From positions 2,108,001 through 2,172,000 of the forward strand of contig NZ_CP064188.1 in the NCBI RefSeq assembly GCF_015353075.1: a stretch of 64,000 nt of DNA, in the 5' to 3' direction. Position numbers and translations under genes: made by a program. Below are positions 1-8,392 of the stretch, piece by piece. A model generated the notes under the pieces. It saw only the letters and a list, made by a program, of their open reading frames with translations. It was not told where the DNA came from and did no database searches. The first letter of the stretch is position 1. The number at the start of each line of letters is the position of its first letter. This DNA comes from Rhizobium sp. 007. GTDB taxonomy: Bacteria; Pseudomonadota; Alphaproteobacteria; Rhizobiales; Rhizobiaceae.

Positions 1-328
1 TTACTTATATTGTCACGAAGACGGTCAAGGACGAGACGGTGCTTCCCGTTGGCGCTTTGATTGGTCGACCGAACAATCATGGATAGACGGCCATCCGTAT
101 CGGCTGGATGTCAGCCAACCAGATCCGCTCGGATCGGAAGCGTTTTCGATCATCTGCGACGCGATGAAAGCCGACAAAGGGCCGCGCCTCATGCCTGGTA
201 ATCGGTCGGCGCGAGCGAGCAGTTGCGTTGAGCCACGGGCGAAGGGGATCGATGGGATGGAACCGTAAGCCTGTGCAGGTGTTAAGAACGGACAAGCAAG
301 TGTTTGCTCAACTCAATAGGGGATTTCC
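1..328. other. No confident gene; possible 3' end of an upstream frame
   Basis: A plus-strand frame is open from position 2 to a stop at 266-268, about 88 codons, and could be the tail of a gene that starts before the window. A second frame closes at about 81. Neither gives a product I recognise and the codon choice is not clearly rhizobial, so no gene is called. Confidence 0.25.
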
Positions 329-403
329 ATGAATAATCTCATTTGGCTTGTCGGCGCCGTCGTCATCGTAATCGCGATTTTGAGTTTCTTCGGCCTTCGC
401 TGA
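329..403 (+). CDS. 24-residue single-pass membrane peptide
   Basis: A very short frame encodes a start-Asn-Asn-Leu-Ile-Trp opening, a run of about 17 hydrophobic residues (VGAVVIVIAILSFFG) and a Leu-Arg end. A purine-rich ribosome site (AGGGGAT) lies about nine bases before the ATG. Tiny one-helix peptides of this composition are common in rhizobia, but their function is unknown to me. It stands alone, with 460 bases of non-coding sequence after it. The call rests on the start context and the clean hydrophobic profile; it could still be chance. Confidence 0.5.
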   Translation: MNNLIWLVGAVVIVIAILSFFGLR

Positions 404-864
404 TCGCAGACGTCGGTGATGTGCGGCGGCTCAACCGCGCCATCGCCGGCATACGGCAGCCTGCCGCGCGCACCGGCGTAGTGGGCTGCCGGTACTCATC
501 TAAAATGGTGACGATAAGCGAGGGTTACTCTCTGGCAGCCAACGGCGTCTGGGACTGGCCCGGCATCGCTCATTCGTCCGCTCGAATTCAGCCACCAAAA
601 AAGGCAAGGCTGTGCTGGCAGCCTTTGAAATGGCGTCCGCTTGATAGCGGCTCTCCAACGAAGTGGCGTGTATCACTGTCCTTCAGCCCATCATAGCGGA
701 TGGCCCTGCGCCATCTCGGATTGTCATGCACAGACCGGTGCGTAGACAGATCAGTCGCGGCACGCCGGAGCCTTAGTCAATCTCTCTCTTCTGGCCACCG
801 GCAATGGACAATTTCTCGCCTCCGCCTGTGGGAGACTTACCCGTCGGCAATGAGGAGATAAATC
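404..864. other. Intergenic, no gene seen
   Basis: I see no frame with a convincing start or family resemblance here. The last bases carry the GAGGAG ribosome site of the following dehydrogenase and presumably its promoter. Confidence 0.5.
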
Positions 865-2361
865 ATGACCGCGGTTTTTGCCCGCCCCGATTTCCACAAT
901 GCGCTTTCACGCCTCAAGGACAGGCATCTCCTGCGTGATCTCGCCTATATCGGCGGACGCTGGTCGGCGGGCGACGCCGGCAAAAGCTTCGAAGTCACCG
1001 ATCCTGCTTCCCGAACAACAGTTGCCTGGGTAGCCAGTCTTGGCGCGGACGAGACGGCAACGGCGATCGACGCGGCGGCGCGGGCAATGCCGGCCTGGCG
1101 CGCCATGCTGCCGCAGCACCGCGCAAAAATCCTGCGCAACTGGTTCGATCTGATCCTGGCATCAAAGGAAGATCTCGCCTTGATCATGACGCTCGAGCAG
1201 GGCAAGCCGCTTTCGGAATCCTTGGGCGAGATCGATTATGCCGCCTCGTTCGTCGAATGGTACGGTGAGGAAGGCAAGCGGCTGAATGCCGAAAACGTCA
1301 CCAGCCACCTTTTGGATGCTGAGATGATCGTCCGCCGCGAGGCGCTCGGTGTCGTCGGTATCGTCACGCCGTGGAACTTTCCGTCCGCCATGATCACGCG
1401 CAAGGCTGCGGCAGCAATGGCTGCGGGCTGCACCGTCGTTGCCCATCCTTCATCCGAGACCCCGCTTTCAGCACTCGCACTTGCCGAGCTCGGCGAGCGC
1501 GCCGGGATTCCGGCGGGCGTATTCAATGTTGTCACCGGTGATGCGGCAACCATCGTCGGCCGCATGTGCGAGGACGAGCGCATCAGGGCGATGAGCTTCA
1601 CCGGCTCGACCGGGATCGGCAAGCTCATTGCCGCTCAATGCGCGTCAAGCATGAAAAGACTGGTGATGGAGCTTGGCGGACATGCACCACTTATCATATT
1701 CGACGATGCCGACATCGAGCGTGCGGCCAGAATTGCCATCGACGCCAAGTTCGCCACGTCGGGCCAGGATTGCCTGGCCGCCAACCGCATCTTCGTGCAC
1801 CGCTCAATTGCCGATCGCTTCGCTGAGGCATTCGCACGACACATCAAGGCATTGAAAGTGGCAAACGGCCTTTCGGCGAATGCCGATATCGGCCCGCTGA
1901 TGCACGAACGTGCCATCGTCAAGGTCGAGGAACAGGTCTGCGATGCACTGAAGCGCGGAGCCAAACTGGTTACCGGCGGTAAACGTCACGTCGCCGGCCA
2001 ACTGTTCTTCGAACCAACGCTACTGACAGACGTTCCTGCCGATGCTCTCATCATGCGCGAGGAAACTTTTGGCCCCGTGGCAGGCATCAGCGTCTTCGAC
2101 ACGGAAGACGAAGTGATCGCTAAGGCGAACGCCACCGAATACGGTCTCGTCGCCTATGTCGTCACGGAGAATGGCGCCCGGCAAATGCGCCTTGGACGTG
2201 CGCTCGAATACGGCATGGTGGCGATCAACCGGGTGAAGATCACCGGCGGTCCCATTCCTTTCGGCGGCTGGAAACAATCCGGACTTGGGCGCGAGGGCTC
2301 GAGGCACGGCATCGAAGCTTTCACCGAGCTCAAATATCTCTGCATCGACACGGCCGCCTGA
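865..2361 (+). CDS. gabD: NAD(P)-dependent succinate-semialdehyde dehydrogenase-type aldehyde dehydrogenase
   Basis: This 498-residue protein has the full aldehyde dehydrogenase plan: the VTPWNFP cofactor segment, the FTGSTGIGK nucleotide motif, the general-base Glu269 in MELGGH and the catalytic Cys303 in SGQDC, 34 residues apart as in the family. It should oxidise an aldehyde such as succinate semialdehyde to the acid in the cytoplasm. The start follows a GAGGAG ribosome site. It leads a three-gene set with a class III aminotransferase and an MDR dehydrogenase, which fits removal of an amino group from an omega-amino acid followed by oxidation of the semialdehyde. The family is secure; the exact substrate is inferred. 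Confidence 0.85.
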   Translation: MTAVFARPDFHNALSRLKDRHLLRDLAYIGGRWSAGDAGKSFEVTDPASRTTVAWVASLGADETATAIDAAARAMPAWRAMLPQHRAKILRNWFDLILASKEDLALIMTLEQGKPLSESLGEIDYAASFVEWYGEEGKRLNAENVTSHLLDAEMIVRREALGVVGIVTPWNFPSAMITRKAAAAMAAGCTVVAHPSSETPLSALALAELGERAGIPAGVFNVVTGDAATIVGRMCEDERIRAMSFTGSTGIGKLIAAQCASSMKRLVMELGGHAPLIIFDDADIERAARIAIDAKFATSGQDCLAANRIFVHRSIADRFAEAFARHIKALKVANGLSANADIGPLMHERAIVKVEEQVCDALKRGAKLVTGGKRHVAGQLFFEPTLLTDVPADALIMREETFGPVAGISVFDTEDEVIAKANATEYGLVAYVVTENGARQMRLGRALEYGMVAINRVKITGGPIPFGGWKQSGLGREGSRHGIEAFTELKYLCIDTAA

Positions 2362-2392
2362 GGCCCTTCCGTTTAACATCAAGGATAATGCC

Positions 2393-3772
2393 ATGCTGGA
2401 ACGAAGCAACGAACTCAACGCCTGGGACCGGGATCATTTCTTCCATCCCTCCACTCATATGGGCATGCACGCACGTGGCGAGACGCCGACGCGGGTGATC
2501 GGCAACGGTGAAGGCGTCTACATCACCGATACGAGCGGCCGCTCCAGTCTCGATGCCTTTGCCGGACTTTACTGCGTCAATGTCGGCTACGGCCGGCAGA
2601 AAATCGCCGATGCGATTACCGAACAGGCAAAGAGCCTTGCCTACTATCACGCCTATGTCGGCCATGGCACGGAAGCATCGATCAGGCTGTCGAAGATGAT
2701 CATCGACCGCGCGCCCGAAGCCATGAGCCGCGTCTACTTCGGCCTTTCCGGGTCCGATGCGAACGAGACGAACATCAAGCTCATCTGGTATTACAACAAC
2801 ATCCTCGGCCGTCCGGACAAGAAGAAGATCATCTCGCGCTGGCGCGGTTATCACGGCTCGGGTGTCATGACAGGTTCGCTAACGGGGCTCGAACTTTTCC
2901 ACAAGGCTTTTGACCTGCCGCGCGCGCCCATTCTCCACACGGAAGCTCCTTATTATTTCCGCCGGCCCGACCGCTCGATGGACGAGGAGCAGTTTTCGCA
3001 ATTTTGCGCCGACAAGCTGGAGGAGATGATCCTTGCCGAAGGCCCGGAAACAATTGCCGCCTTTATCGGCGAACCAATCCTCGGGACAGGCGGTATCGTT
3101 CCGCCTCCCGCCGGATACTGGCACAAGATCCAGGCCGTGCTGGAAAAGTACGATATCCTGCTGGTTGCAGATGAGGTGGTGACCGGTTTCGGCCGCTTGG
3201 GCACGATGTTCGGCTCGGACCACTACGGCATGAAGCCGGACCTGATCACCATCGCCAAGGGCCTCACCTCGGCCTATGCACCGCTTTCCGGTACGATCGT
3301 TTCCGACAAGGTCTGGCAGGTGCTCGTCCAGGGCTCCGATCAGATGGGGGCGATTGGTCATGGCTGGACCTACTCCGCACATCCGATCTGCGCCGCCGCT
3401 GGGATTGCCAACCTGGAACTGATCGATGAGCTTGATCTCGTGAGGAATGCCGGCGAGACCGGCGCCTATTTCCGCTCGGAACTGGCAAAGGCCGTCGGCG
3501 GTCACAAGAACGTTGGTGAGGTGCGTGGAGACGGGTTGATGGCGGCTGTTGAGTTTGTTGCAGATCGGGACGATCGCAAATTCTTCGATCCCTCGCAAAA
3601 AATCGGTCCGCAGGTGGCCGCTGCACTGCTGGAGCGCGGCGTGATCGGCCGCGCCATGCCGCAGGGCGACATCCTCGGTTTTGCGCCGCCGCTTTGTTTG
3701 ACCCGGGGCGAGGCCGATACTGTGGTCAAAGCTGCGGCCGAAGCCATCGACAGCGTCTTCAAATCCATCTGA
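2393..3772 (+). CDS. PLP-dependent class III aminotransferase
   Basis: A 459-residue fold-type I aminotransferase of the omega-amino-acid group. Visible signatures are GLSGSDANETNIK, the cofactor Asp in LLVADEVVTGFGR and the Schiff-base lysine, about Lys289, in TIAKGLTSAYAPLSG. It should move an amino group from an omega-amino acid or amine to pyruvate or another keto acid. I chose the ATG at 2393 because family homology begins there; the frame extends further upstream but overlaps the end of the dehydrogenase. It sits 31 bases after that gene and 11 before the next, so the three are probably co-transcribed. Confidence 0.85.
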   Translation: MLERSNELNAWDRDHFFHPSTHMGMHARGETPTRVIGNGEGVYITDTSGRSSLDAFAGLYCVNVGYGRQKIADAITEQAKSLAYYHAYVGHGTEASIRLSKMIIDRAPEAMSRVYFGLSGSDANETNIKLIWYYNNILGRPDKKKIISRWRGYHGSGVMTGSLTGLELFHKAFDLPRAPILHTEAPYYFRRPDRSMDEEQFSQFCADKLEEMILAEGPETIAAFIGEPILGTGGIVPPPAGYWHKIQAVLEKYDILLVADEVVTGFGRLGTMFGSDHYGMKPDLITIAKGLTSAYAPLSGTIVSDKVWQVLVQGSDQMGAIGHGWTYSAHPICAAAGIANLELIDELDLVRNAGETGAYFRSELAKAVGGHKNVGEVRGDGLMAAVEFVADRDDRKFFDPSQKIGPQVAAALLERGVIGRAMPQGDILGFAPPLCLTRGEADTVVKAAAEAIDSVFKSI

Positions 3773-3783
3773 AGGAGTGTGAG

Positions 3784-4854
3784 ATGACCGTTGTTCCGAA
3801 GACGATGGCAGCCGTACAACTCGTCGGTCATGGCGGGCTCGACAAGCTGGTCTATAACGAATCCGCTCCTGTCCCGATGCCGGGCGCAGGCGAAGTGCTC
3901 ATCAAGGTCACGGCCTGCGGCATGAACAACACCGACGTCTGGGTCCGCCAGGGCGCCTACGGCACCGAAGACGACCCGTCGGCCGTCTCCACGTGGCGCA
4001 GGAAGGGCAATACGCTGACGTTCCCGCGCATCCAGGGGACGGATGCTGTCGGCCATATCGTCGCGGTTGGCGCCGGCATCGACGCAAAACGGATCGGCGA
4101 GCGTGTAATGGTCGATTTCTCGATCTATAATCGCGAAGACGACAGCCTTGCCGACATCGACTATATGGGTCACGGCCGGGATGGCGGTTATGCCCAATAC
4201 ATGGCGCTGCCTGCGCAAAACGCCCATATCGTCGATACCGATCTCACCGACGTCGAACTTGCAACCTTCTGCTGTGCCTACCTGACCGGAGAACGGATGC
4301 TTGAGCGGGCGCGGCTTGCTGCGGGCGAACACGTGCTGGTGACGGGGGCATCGGGCGGTGTCGGATCGGCGATCATCCAGCTCGCAAGAGCGCGCGGCGC
4401 AATCCCGATTGCGATAGCTGGTCCTGGCAAGGAGCAGGCTGTGCTGGACATCGGCGCAGAAGCAGTCGTCACACGCGGCGGCGATGATCTCGTCGAAGCC
4501 GTCAATCGGGCATCAGCCGGCCGGCCGATCGACGTCGTGGCCGATCTCGTCGCCGGATCGATGTTCAACGATCTTTTGAAGATCCTACGCCCCGAAGGCC
4601 GCTATACGACGGCCGGTGCGATCGGCGGGCCGGTGGTTCAGCTCGACTTGCGGACAATGTACCTGAAGCAACTGGAGTTGCATGGATCGAGCCAGGGTAC
4701 GCGCGCCGACTTCCGTCGGCTCGTCCGCTATATCGAGGACAAGAAAATCCGGCCCCTGGTCGGCGGCGTCTATCCGCTATCGGATTTCCATCGGGCTCAG
4801 ACGGACTTCATGGCAAAGAACTTCATCGGAAAGCTCGTCGTCGTCCCCGACTAA
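3784..4854 (+). CDS. MDR-family (zinc-type alcohol dehydrogenase-like) oxidoreductase
   Basis: A 356-residue medium-chain dehydrogenase/reductase. It has the N-terminal GroES-like part (TACGMNNTDVW) and a Rossmann half with TGASGGVGSAIIQLA for NAD(P). The cysteine-rich structural-zinc lobe of classical alcohol dehydrogenases is not evident, so it may be closer to the quinone oxidoreductase branch. A GAAGGAG ribosome site precedes the ATG at 3784, 11 bases after the aminotransferase stop. It is probably the third gene of the amine/semialdehyde operon, reducing or oxidising an aldehyde or enone intermediate. Substrate unknown. Confidence 0.8.
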   Translation: MTVVPKTMAAVQLVGHGGLDKLVYNESAPVPMPGAGEVLIKVTACGMNNTDVWVRQGAYGTEDDPSAVSTWRRKGNTLTFPRIQGTDAVGHIVAVGAGIDAKRIGERVMVDFSIYNREDDSLADIDYMGHGRDGGYAQYMALPAQNAHIVDTDLTDVELATFCCAYLTGERMLERARLAAGEHVLVTGASGGVGSAIIQLARARGAIPIAIAGPGKEQAVLDIGAEAVVTRGGDDLVEAVNRASAGRPIDVVADLVAGSMFNDLLKILRPEGRYTTAGAIGGPVVQLDLRTMYLKQLELHGSSQGTRADFRRLVRYIEDKKIRPLVGGVYPLSDFHRAQTDFMAKNFIGKLVVVPD

Positions 4855-4936
4855 ACGAGATTTGCGGTCTGGACCCGGCGCCGCAGCTCTCGCTCTCGGC
4901 GCCGGCCGCTCCAATTATGATTTGCCCGCAGCGCTG

Positions 4937-5167
4937 TCACATGGCTGGGACGAATTTCCAAAACACTCCTTCCTGGCGATCCGTATAATACTTGAACTCG
5001 CACTCAAACTTCCGGCCGTAGGCTTTGGCAGCCTTCAGGCATTGATCGCTGACCGGATTCATCCCTGTATCAGGGGCAAACCAGTCCTCAAGCAGATCGT
5101 CCGGCACATATGTACCGATGCGCAGCGGAAGAGTGGCGAGTACAACGTCCATTTCCTTTGGCACCAT
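4937..5167 (-). CDS. Small hypothetical protein, 76 residues
   Basis: An acidic and aromatic-rich small protein beginning MVPKEMDVVLATLPLRIG and containing a DDLLEDWFAP stretch and a basic-aromatic C-terminus. The ATG at 5167 follows a strong AAGGAGG ribosome site with eight-base spacing, which is the main reason to believe it is expressed. It has no signal peptide or membrane segment and I recognise no domain. It converges with the MDR dehydrogenase. Confidence 0.55.
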   Translation of the reverse strand: MVPKEMDVVLATLPLRIGTYVPDDLLEDWFAPDTGMNPVSDQCLKAAKAYGRKFECEFKYYTDRQEGVFWKFVPAM

Positions 5168-5601
5168 GATCAAAGCCTCCTTTTCGGATTAACCGCGGTC
5201 GGATGAACCGGTTCCATGCTGCCTTCCACTACATCCCGCAGACCGCATCATGTCAACGAAACCACTGCCCGGACCGGCTTTGGCGGGCACCTTTCGACAC
5301 TCCTCTGGACCGTTGCGGCGTTAGCAGGCGACCGCCGGTGACATCAGCGGTGCCAAGCGACCGTACCAGCCTGAATTCCTGATGTTACGATGGCCTAAAC
5401 CACCGCGAATACGCTTCGAGAAGCCGAGAACGTGCTGCTCCATACCGCCGTCAATAATAAACTCGAAACTGTCTTCTTCGAACTGCTGGAATTCCCCATA
5501 GTGACCACCGGTTTCTCGGCCGTCACATCCGAATTTAGCCGCATCATGTAATCACAAACGAGATGGGTCCATTAAGACTTGAATAAGGTGTATCGGCCGC
5601 G
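5168..5601. other. Intergenic, no gene seen
   Basis: Nothing coding is supported. The region must hold the promoter of the leftward small protein and of the rightward phosphodiester glycosidase, but no clear sigma-70 boxes or inverted repeats stand out. Confidence 0.4.
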
Positions 5602-6378
5602 ATGACGTATCTGAAAAATGGAGTGCTAATCGCAGCCGTGATGCTGGCTGCATTGATAACGTCCTTGCCGCCGGCTTTTGCCAAAGATTGTAAGCAAGAA
5701 ACGTTCGAGGAGGCGCGATACATTGTCTGCACCCTGGAACCTGGGAAAGCTGACCTGCGATTGTTCTGGAAGGGCGTGGATGGCGAGCCTTACCGCTATT
5801 TCTCGAGCGTCGCCGAAGCCGTGGGGAAAGAGGGACGAGCGCTGACATTCGCGATGAACGCAGGGATGTACCGCGCCGATTTTTCTCCGATAGGACTTTA
5901 TGTCGAGGCCGGCCGAGAACTACGACCCGCCAATGAGGCCCGAGGTGAAGGCTCAGCCGGTCTGCTGCCAAATTTCTATAAGAAGCCGAACGGCGTGTTC
6001 TTTTTTGACGACACAAGGGCCGGAATACTCCCGACAGATCAATTTTTGAAACGTCGGCCCAAGGTGCGGTTCGCCACCCAGTCTGGTCCAATGCTTGTCA
6101 TTCAGAACAAGCTGCACTCGGCCTTTATTGTAGGGTCGACAGACCGAACCCGTCGGAGCGGCGTGGGAGTCTGTGGCGGTGGCACCATTCGCCTTGCCGC
6201 AAGCGACGACATGGTGAATTTCCACGATTTTGCGCGCCTGTTCCGCGACCATTTAAAATGCCCCAATGCATTGTTTCTCGACGGTGGACGAGGTGTGGGG
6301 ATTTACAACCCGAAGATGGGCCGCAATGACAGATCCTGGCATGGCGGGTTCGGCCCGATCTTTGGAGTTGTAGAATAA
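5602..6378 (+). CDS. Exported phosphodiester glycosidase family protein
   Basis: A 258-residue protein with an N-terminal signal peptide (hydrophobic MLAALITSLPPAFA, cut before KDCKQE). The mature part matches the NAGPA-like/DUF2233 fold, with FAMNAGMY near residue 95, a KPNGVFFF strand, SGPMLV and the LFLDGGRG segment near the C-terminus that carries conserved catalytic-site residues. The family removes sugar-phosphodiester caps or cleaves related glycosidic phosphodiesters; the role here would be periplasmic. It is a single gene followed directly by a recombinase relic. Confidence 0.75.
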   Translation: MTYLKNGVLIAAVMLAALITSLPPAFAKDCKQETFEEARYIVCTLEPGKADLRLFWKGVDGEPYRYFSSVAEAVGKEGRALTFAMNAGMYRADFSPIGLYVEAGRELRPANEARGEGSAGLLPNFYKKPNGVFFFDDTRAGILPTDQFLKRRPKVRFATQSGPMLVIQNKLHSAFIVGSTDRTRRSGVGVCGGGTIRLAASDDMVNFHDFARLFRDHLKCPNALFLDGGRGVGIYNPKMGRNDRSWHGGFGPIFGVVE

Positions 6379-6438
6379 CCCCACGAATGGTTACGACGAC
6401 GAGCGCGGCAAGGTCATCATCGACCCGGGCCGCCGGGG

Positions 6439-6597
6439 CGGTTGGCCGCAAAATTGAAGCCAGCCGATCTGAAAGCAGGCGGTGCGCTCCTGGCCGATCC
6501 GGAGATCAACCTGGAGGACGTGGCCCGCCGCCTGGATATCTCGCCGGCGACGTTTGCCGATATTCCCGCTGCTGGCTCCAGCCGACTACGCAGATAG
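6439..6597 (+). pseudogene. C-terminal relic of a serine recombinase (resolvase)
   Basis: A 52-codon fragment reads KLKPADLKAGGALLADPEIN followed by EDVARRLDISPATF, which is the C-terminal helix-turn-helix of Tn3/Hin-type resolvases. The catalytic N-terminal domain is absent and no start exists, so this is a dead remnant of a mobile element. It ends in about 15 unrelated residues before a stop. Confidence 0.6.
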
Positions 6598-7006
6598 GAA
6601 AGGGTCTCGGAACGCGCTGCACAGGCGCTGTAGTAAAGAGGCCTCTCTATCTGCGGGGAGAGTACGCACCGTCGTCGCTCGGACGCCCGCCTTGCCCGCT
6701 CGCTACGGCGCTATGGGAGCGCCCTCGTGACGCTGCTCGCGGTCATTGTGACGTACGCAATCGCCAGCCGATAAAGCCTTCGCCCGCGCGCTGATGGTCA
6801 ACCCCTCAGCGTGGGAGCGATGGGGCAATGGCGGCGATAGCGATGGCGTTAAGGGTTATGACGTAAGTCGACGGCAGACACAGCCGATCGGCAGCCCAAC
6901 ACGGCCGCGGGAGATCAGAGCTGTATTCGTATCATCCTGAACATGACCCAGGTCCTTGCTGGAATTCTCTCAGGAGTCGATCGGAGGAAAATCAGGGGGC
7001 TTGCCA
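6598..7006. other. Intergenic or decayed sequence
   Basis: Short open stretches occur, including one ending in a hydrophobic LVTLLAVIVTYAIASR tail at about 6770, but none has a credible start or a family I recognise. The sequence lies between a recombinase relic and a toxin-antitoxin-like pair and is probably mobile-element debris. Confidence 0.35.
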
Positions 7007-7624
7007 CTAGGCAGCAAGCGCCGCAGCCATCCTGCGCAACTCAGGCATCATCCGCGGCTCTTCAGGTTCAACAATCTCCGAGCCAATATCCATCACGATG
7101 GACTTGACCAACGTTGTCTTATTCAATGCACTTTTCTTGACGAGTTCGTCAAACTCGTCGCCAACGCGCGGGGTTACCTTCATCGAAAGCCGTTTTGACG
7201 GGGCATCGTGCCAGCTTTTCCACTTCGCTCGATGAACCTCCGCGTTTATGCGAAGCCGCTCGACCAAGGAATCATCGTTTACAGACCTGTGCACGAAGTA
7301 CGCTATCAGCGATTTTCGCAGGATCACGCCAGCTGAAGGATCAATCCGATAGGACGCTAGGTCCAACATATCCATAAACGGCGCAGCCATAACCACTTCC
7401 AGGGGCCTACAGGCAATCTCGCGAGCAACCCGGATTGCTGGCGTCGACTGCGGCGGGATAGCCACAACAGTACCACACTCGTCGCAGGTAGCCGCCATGA
7501 TCTGCTTCGCCACGCCGATCCCACTCTCGAAAGGCACATCGTGGTAGTCGAAGGTCGTCGTAACGACTTTCCGGCACTTCTCGCAGAGCGCCTTGCTCTT
7601 ATCTCCAGCATACCAGATTTTCAT
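7007..7624 (-). CDS. Putative antitoxin: zinc-ribbon N-terminus plus ribbon-helix-helix-like C-terminus
   Basis: A 205-residue protein. The N-terminus has two CxxC pairs (Cys14/Cys17 and Cys47/Cys50) spaced as in MqsA/YgiT-type zinc ribbons, then VAIPPQSTPAI. The C-terminal part, about residues 140-180 (RLSMKVTPRVGDEFDELVKK onward), looks like a ribbon-helix-helix DNA-binding segment. The gene starts 6 bases after the end of a small toxin-like frame, an arrangement like mqsRA, where the toxin comes first. A perfect inverted repeat lies just upstream of the pair. I infer an antitoxin and autorepressor; no close named family is recognised. Confidence 0.55.
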   Translation of the reverse strand: MKIWYAGDKSKALCEKCRKVVTTTFDYHDVPFESGIGVAKQIMAATCDECGTVVAIPPQSTPAIRVAREIACRPLEVVMAAPFMDMLDLASYRIDPSAGVILRKSLIAYFVHRSVNDDSLVERLRINAEVHRAKWKSWHDAPSKRLSMKVTPRVGDEFDELVKKSALNKTTLVKSIVMDIGSEIVEPEEPRMMPELRRMAAALAA

Positions 7625-7630
7625 GTTCGC

Positions 7631-7920
7631 CTACTTTGATGGATGTACACTTATGAAGATCGTATCCGGGTCAACGAAATAGAACTTTATGTACCATCCA
7701 TCTCGCTTGAGGATGTGGACTTCAATGCCCTCGAATTCATGTGTTCAGAACTCGCATGATGCGTGCCATTGCATCTGTCGATGATCGTTATCAGTTGCTC
7801 GGGGGAAATATCCCCAGTCATCAAGGCATTCTTGTCCTCGATGTTCCCACGTGCTGCGTGCTGATAAGTACCTTCCTTCAGTGCCCTGATGACGCGATAC
7901 CTGACGCCCTTGAAAGCCAT
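7631..7920 (-). pseudogene. Frameshifted toxin-like gene upstream of the zinc-ribbon antitoxin
   Basis: The first frame starts at 7920 (MAFKGVRYRVIRALKEGTY) and runs to a stop at 7687-7689, but its family-like content ends near 7743. The adjacent frame continues with HEFEGIEVHILKRDGWYIKF and VDPDTIFISVHPSK, stopping at 7631-7633. The two parts together give a protein of roughly 95 residues, typical for a type II toxin. A CACA repeat on the minus strand at 7740-7743 is a likely slippage point. A GAGGAAGA ribosome site precedes the start. The toxin is probably inactive as sequenced unless programmed frameshifting occurs. Confidence 0.5.
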
Positions 7921-7927
7921 TTCTTCC

Positions 7928-8134
7928 TCAATATACGAAGTTCTTCGTAAAGTTCAACAAAAAATGCGTTCTGCGCTCCCAGTCCATGTCATCAAGATGA
8001 ATAACTGTATGGCAAAGTCGCGTGCGCAGGCGACGGGCAAGCCATGCCTTGCCCGTTCCCCCGTTGCCCATAACGAGAATCCGCTCGAAGGCTGCTGATG
8101 CGTCTTCCATTGCCGCCTTTTCATTGGGCTGCAC
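7928..8134 (-). pseudogene. Truncated P-loop kinase/ATPase N-terminus
   Basis: The frame gives ERILVMGNGGTGKAWLARRL and then a VIHLDDMDWER segment, the Walker A and following strand of small adenylate-kinase-like proteins (FlaR/topology-modulation type). Homology stops after about 57 residues, and the sequence runs directly into the toxin promoter region, so the remaining 100 or more residues are missing. This looks like a deletion scar at the edge of the toxin-antitoxin module. Confidence 0.5.
7934..7949. promoter_or_regulatory. Perfect inverted repeat, probable toxin-antitoxin operator
   Basis: Two seven-base arms (TACGAAG and CTTCGTA) are separated by two bases, centred 22 bases upstream of the toxin start at 7920. 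Ribbon-helix-helix antitoxins usually repress through such palindromes, so this fits autoregulation of the pair. Confidence 0.55.
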
Positions 8135-8392
8135 AGCTGAGATTTTTACGTGTTTTTAGCGGGAGATATCGGGTGGCTGCAAATCAAAATTGAAACCATC
8201 ATTCTGAAGCGGTTGCGGTCGCGCCCCCGTCCGAAAGCCGGATTGCGCCTCGGCACTTACGGCGAAGCCGCGATAGACCAAGCCTCCTGGGTCCGCTTGG
8301 AGACGGATGGAGCGATCCCAACTCATTGCGGTACCGCCGAGGATCAGCATTGCGGCGGCACCTAGCGTTTCATCTATGCCGTTGCCGACTGG

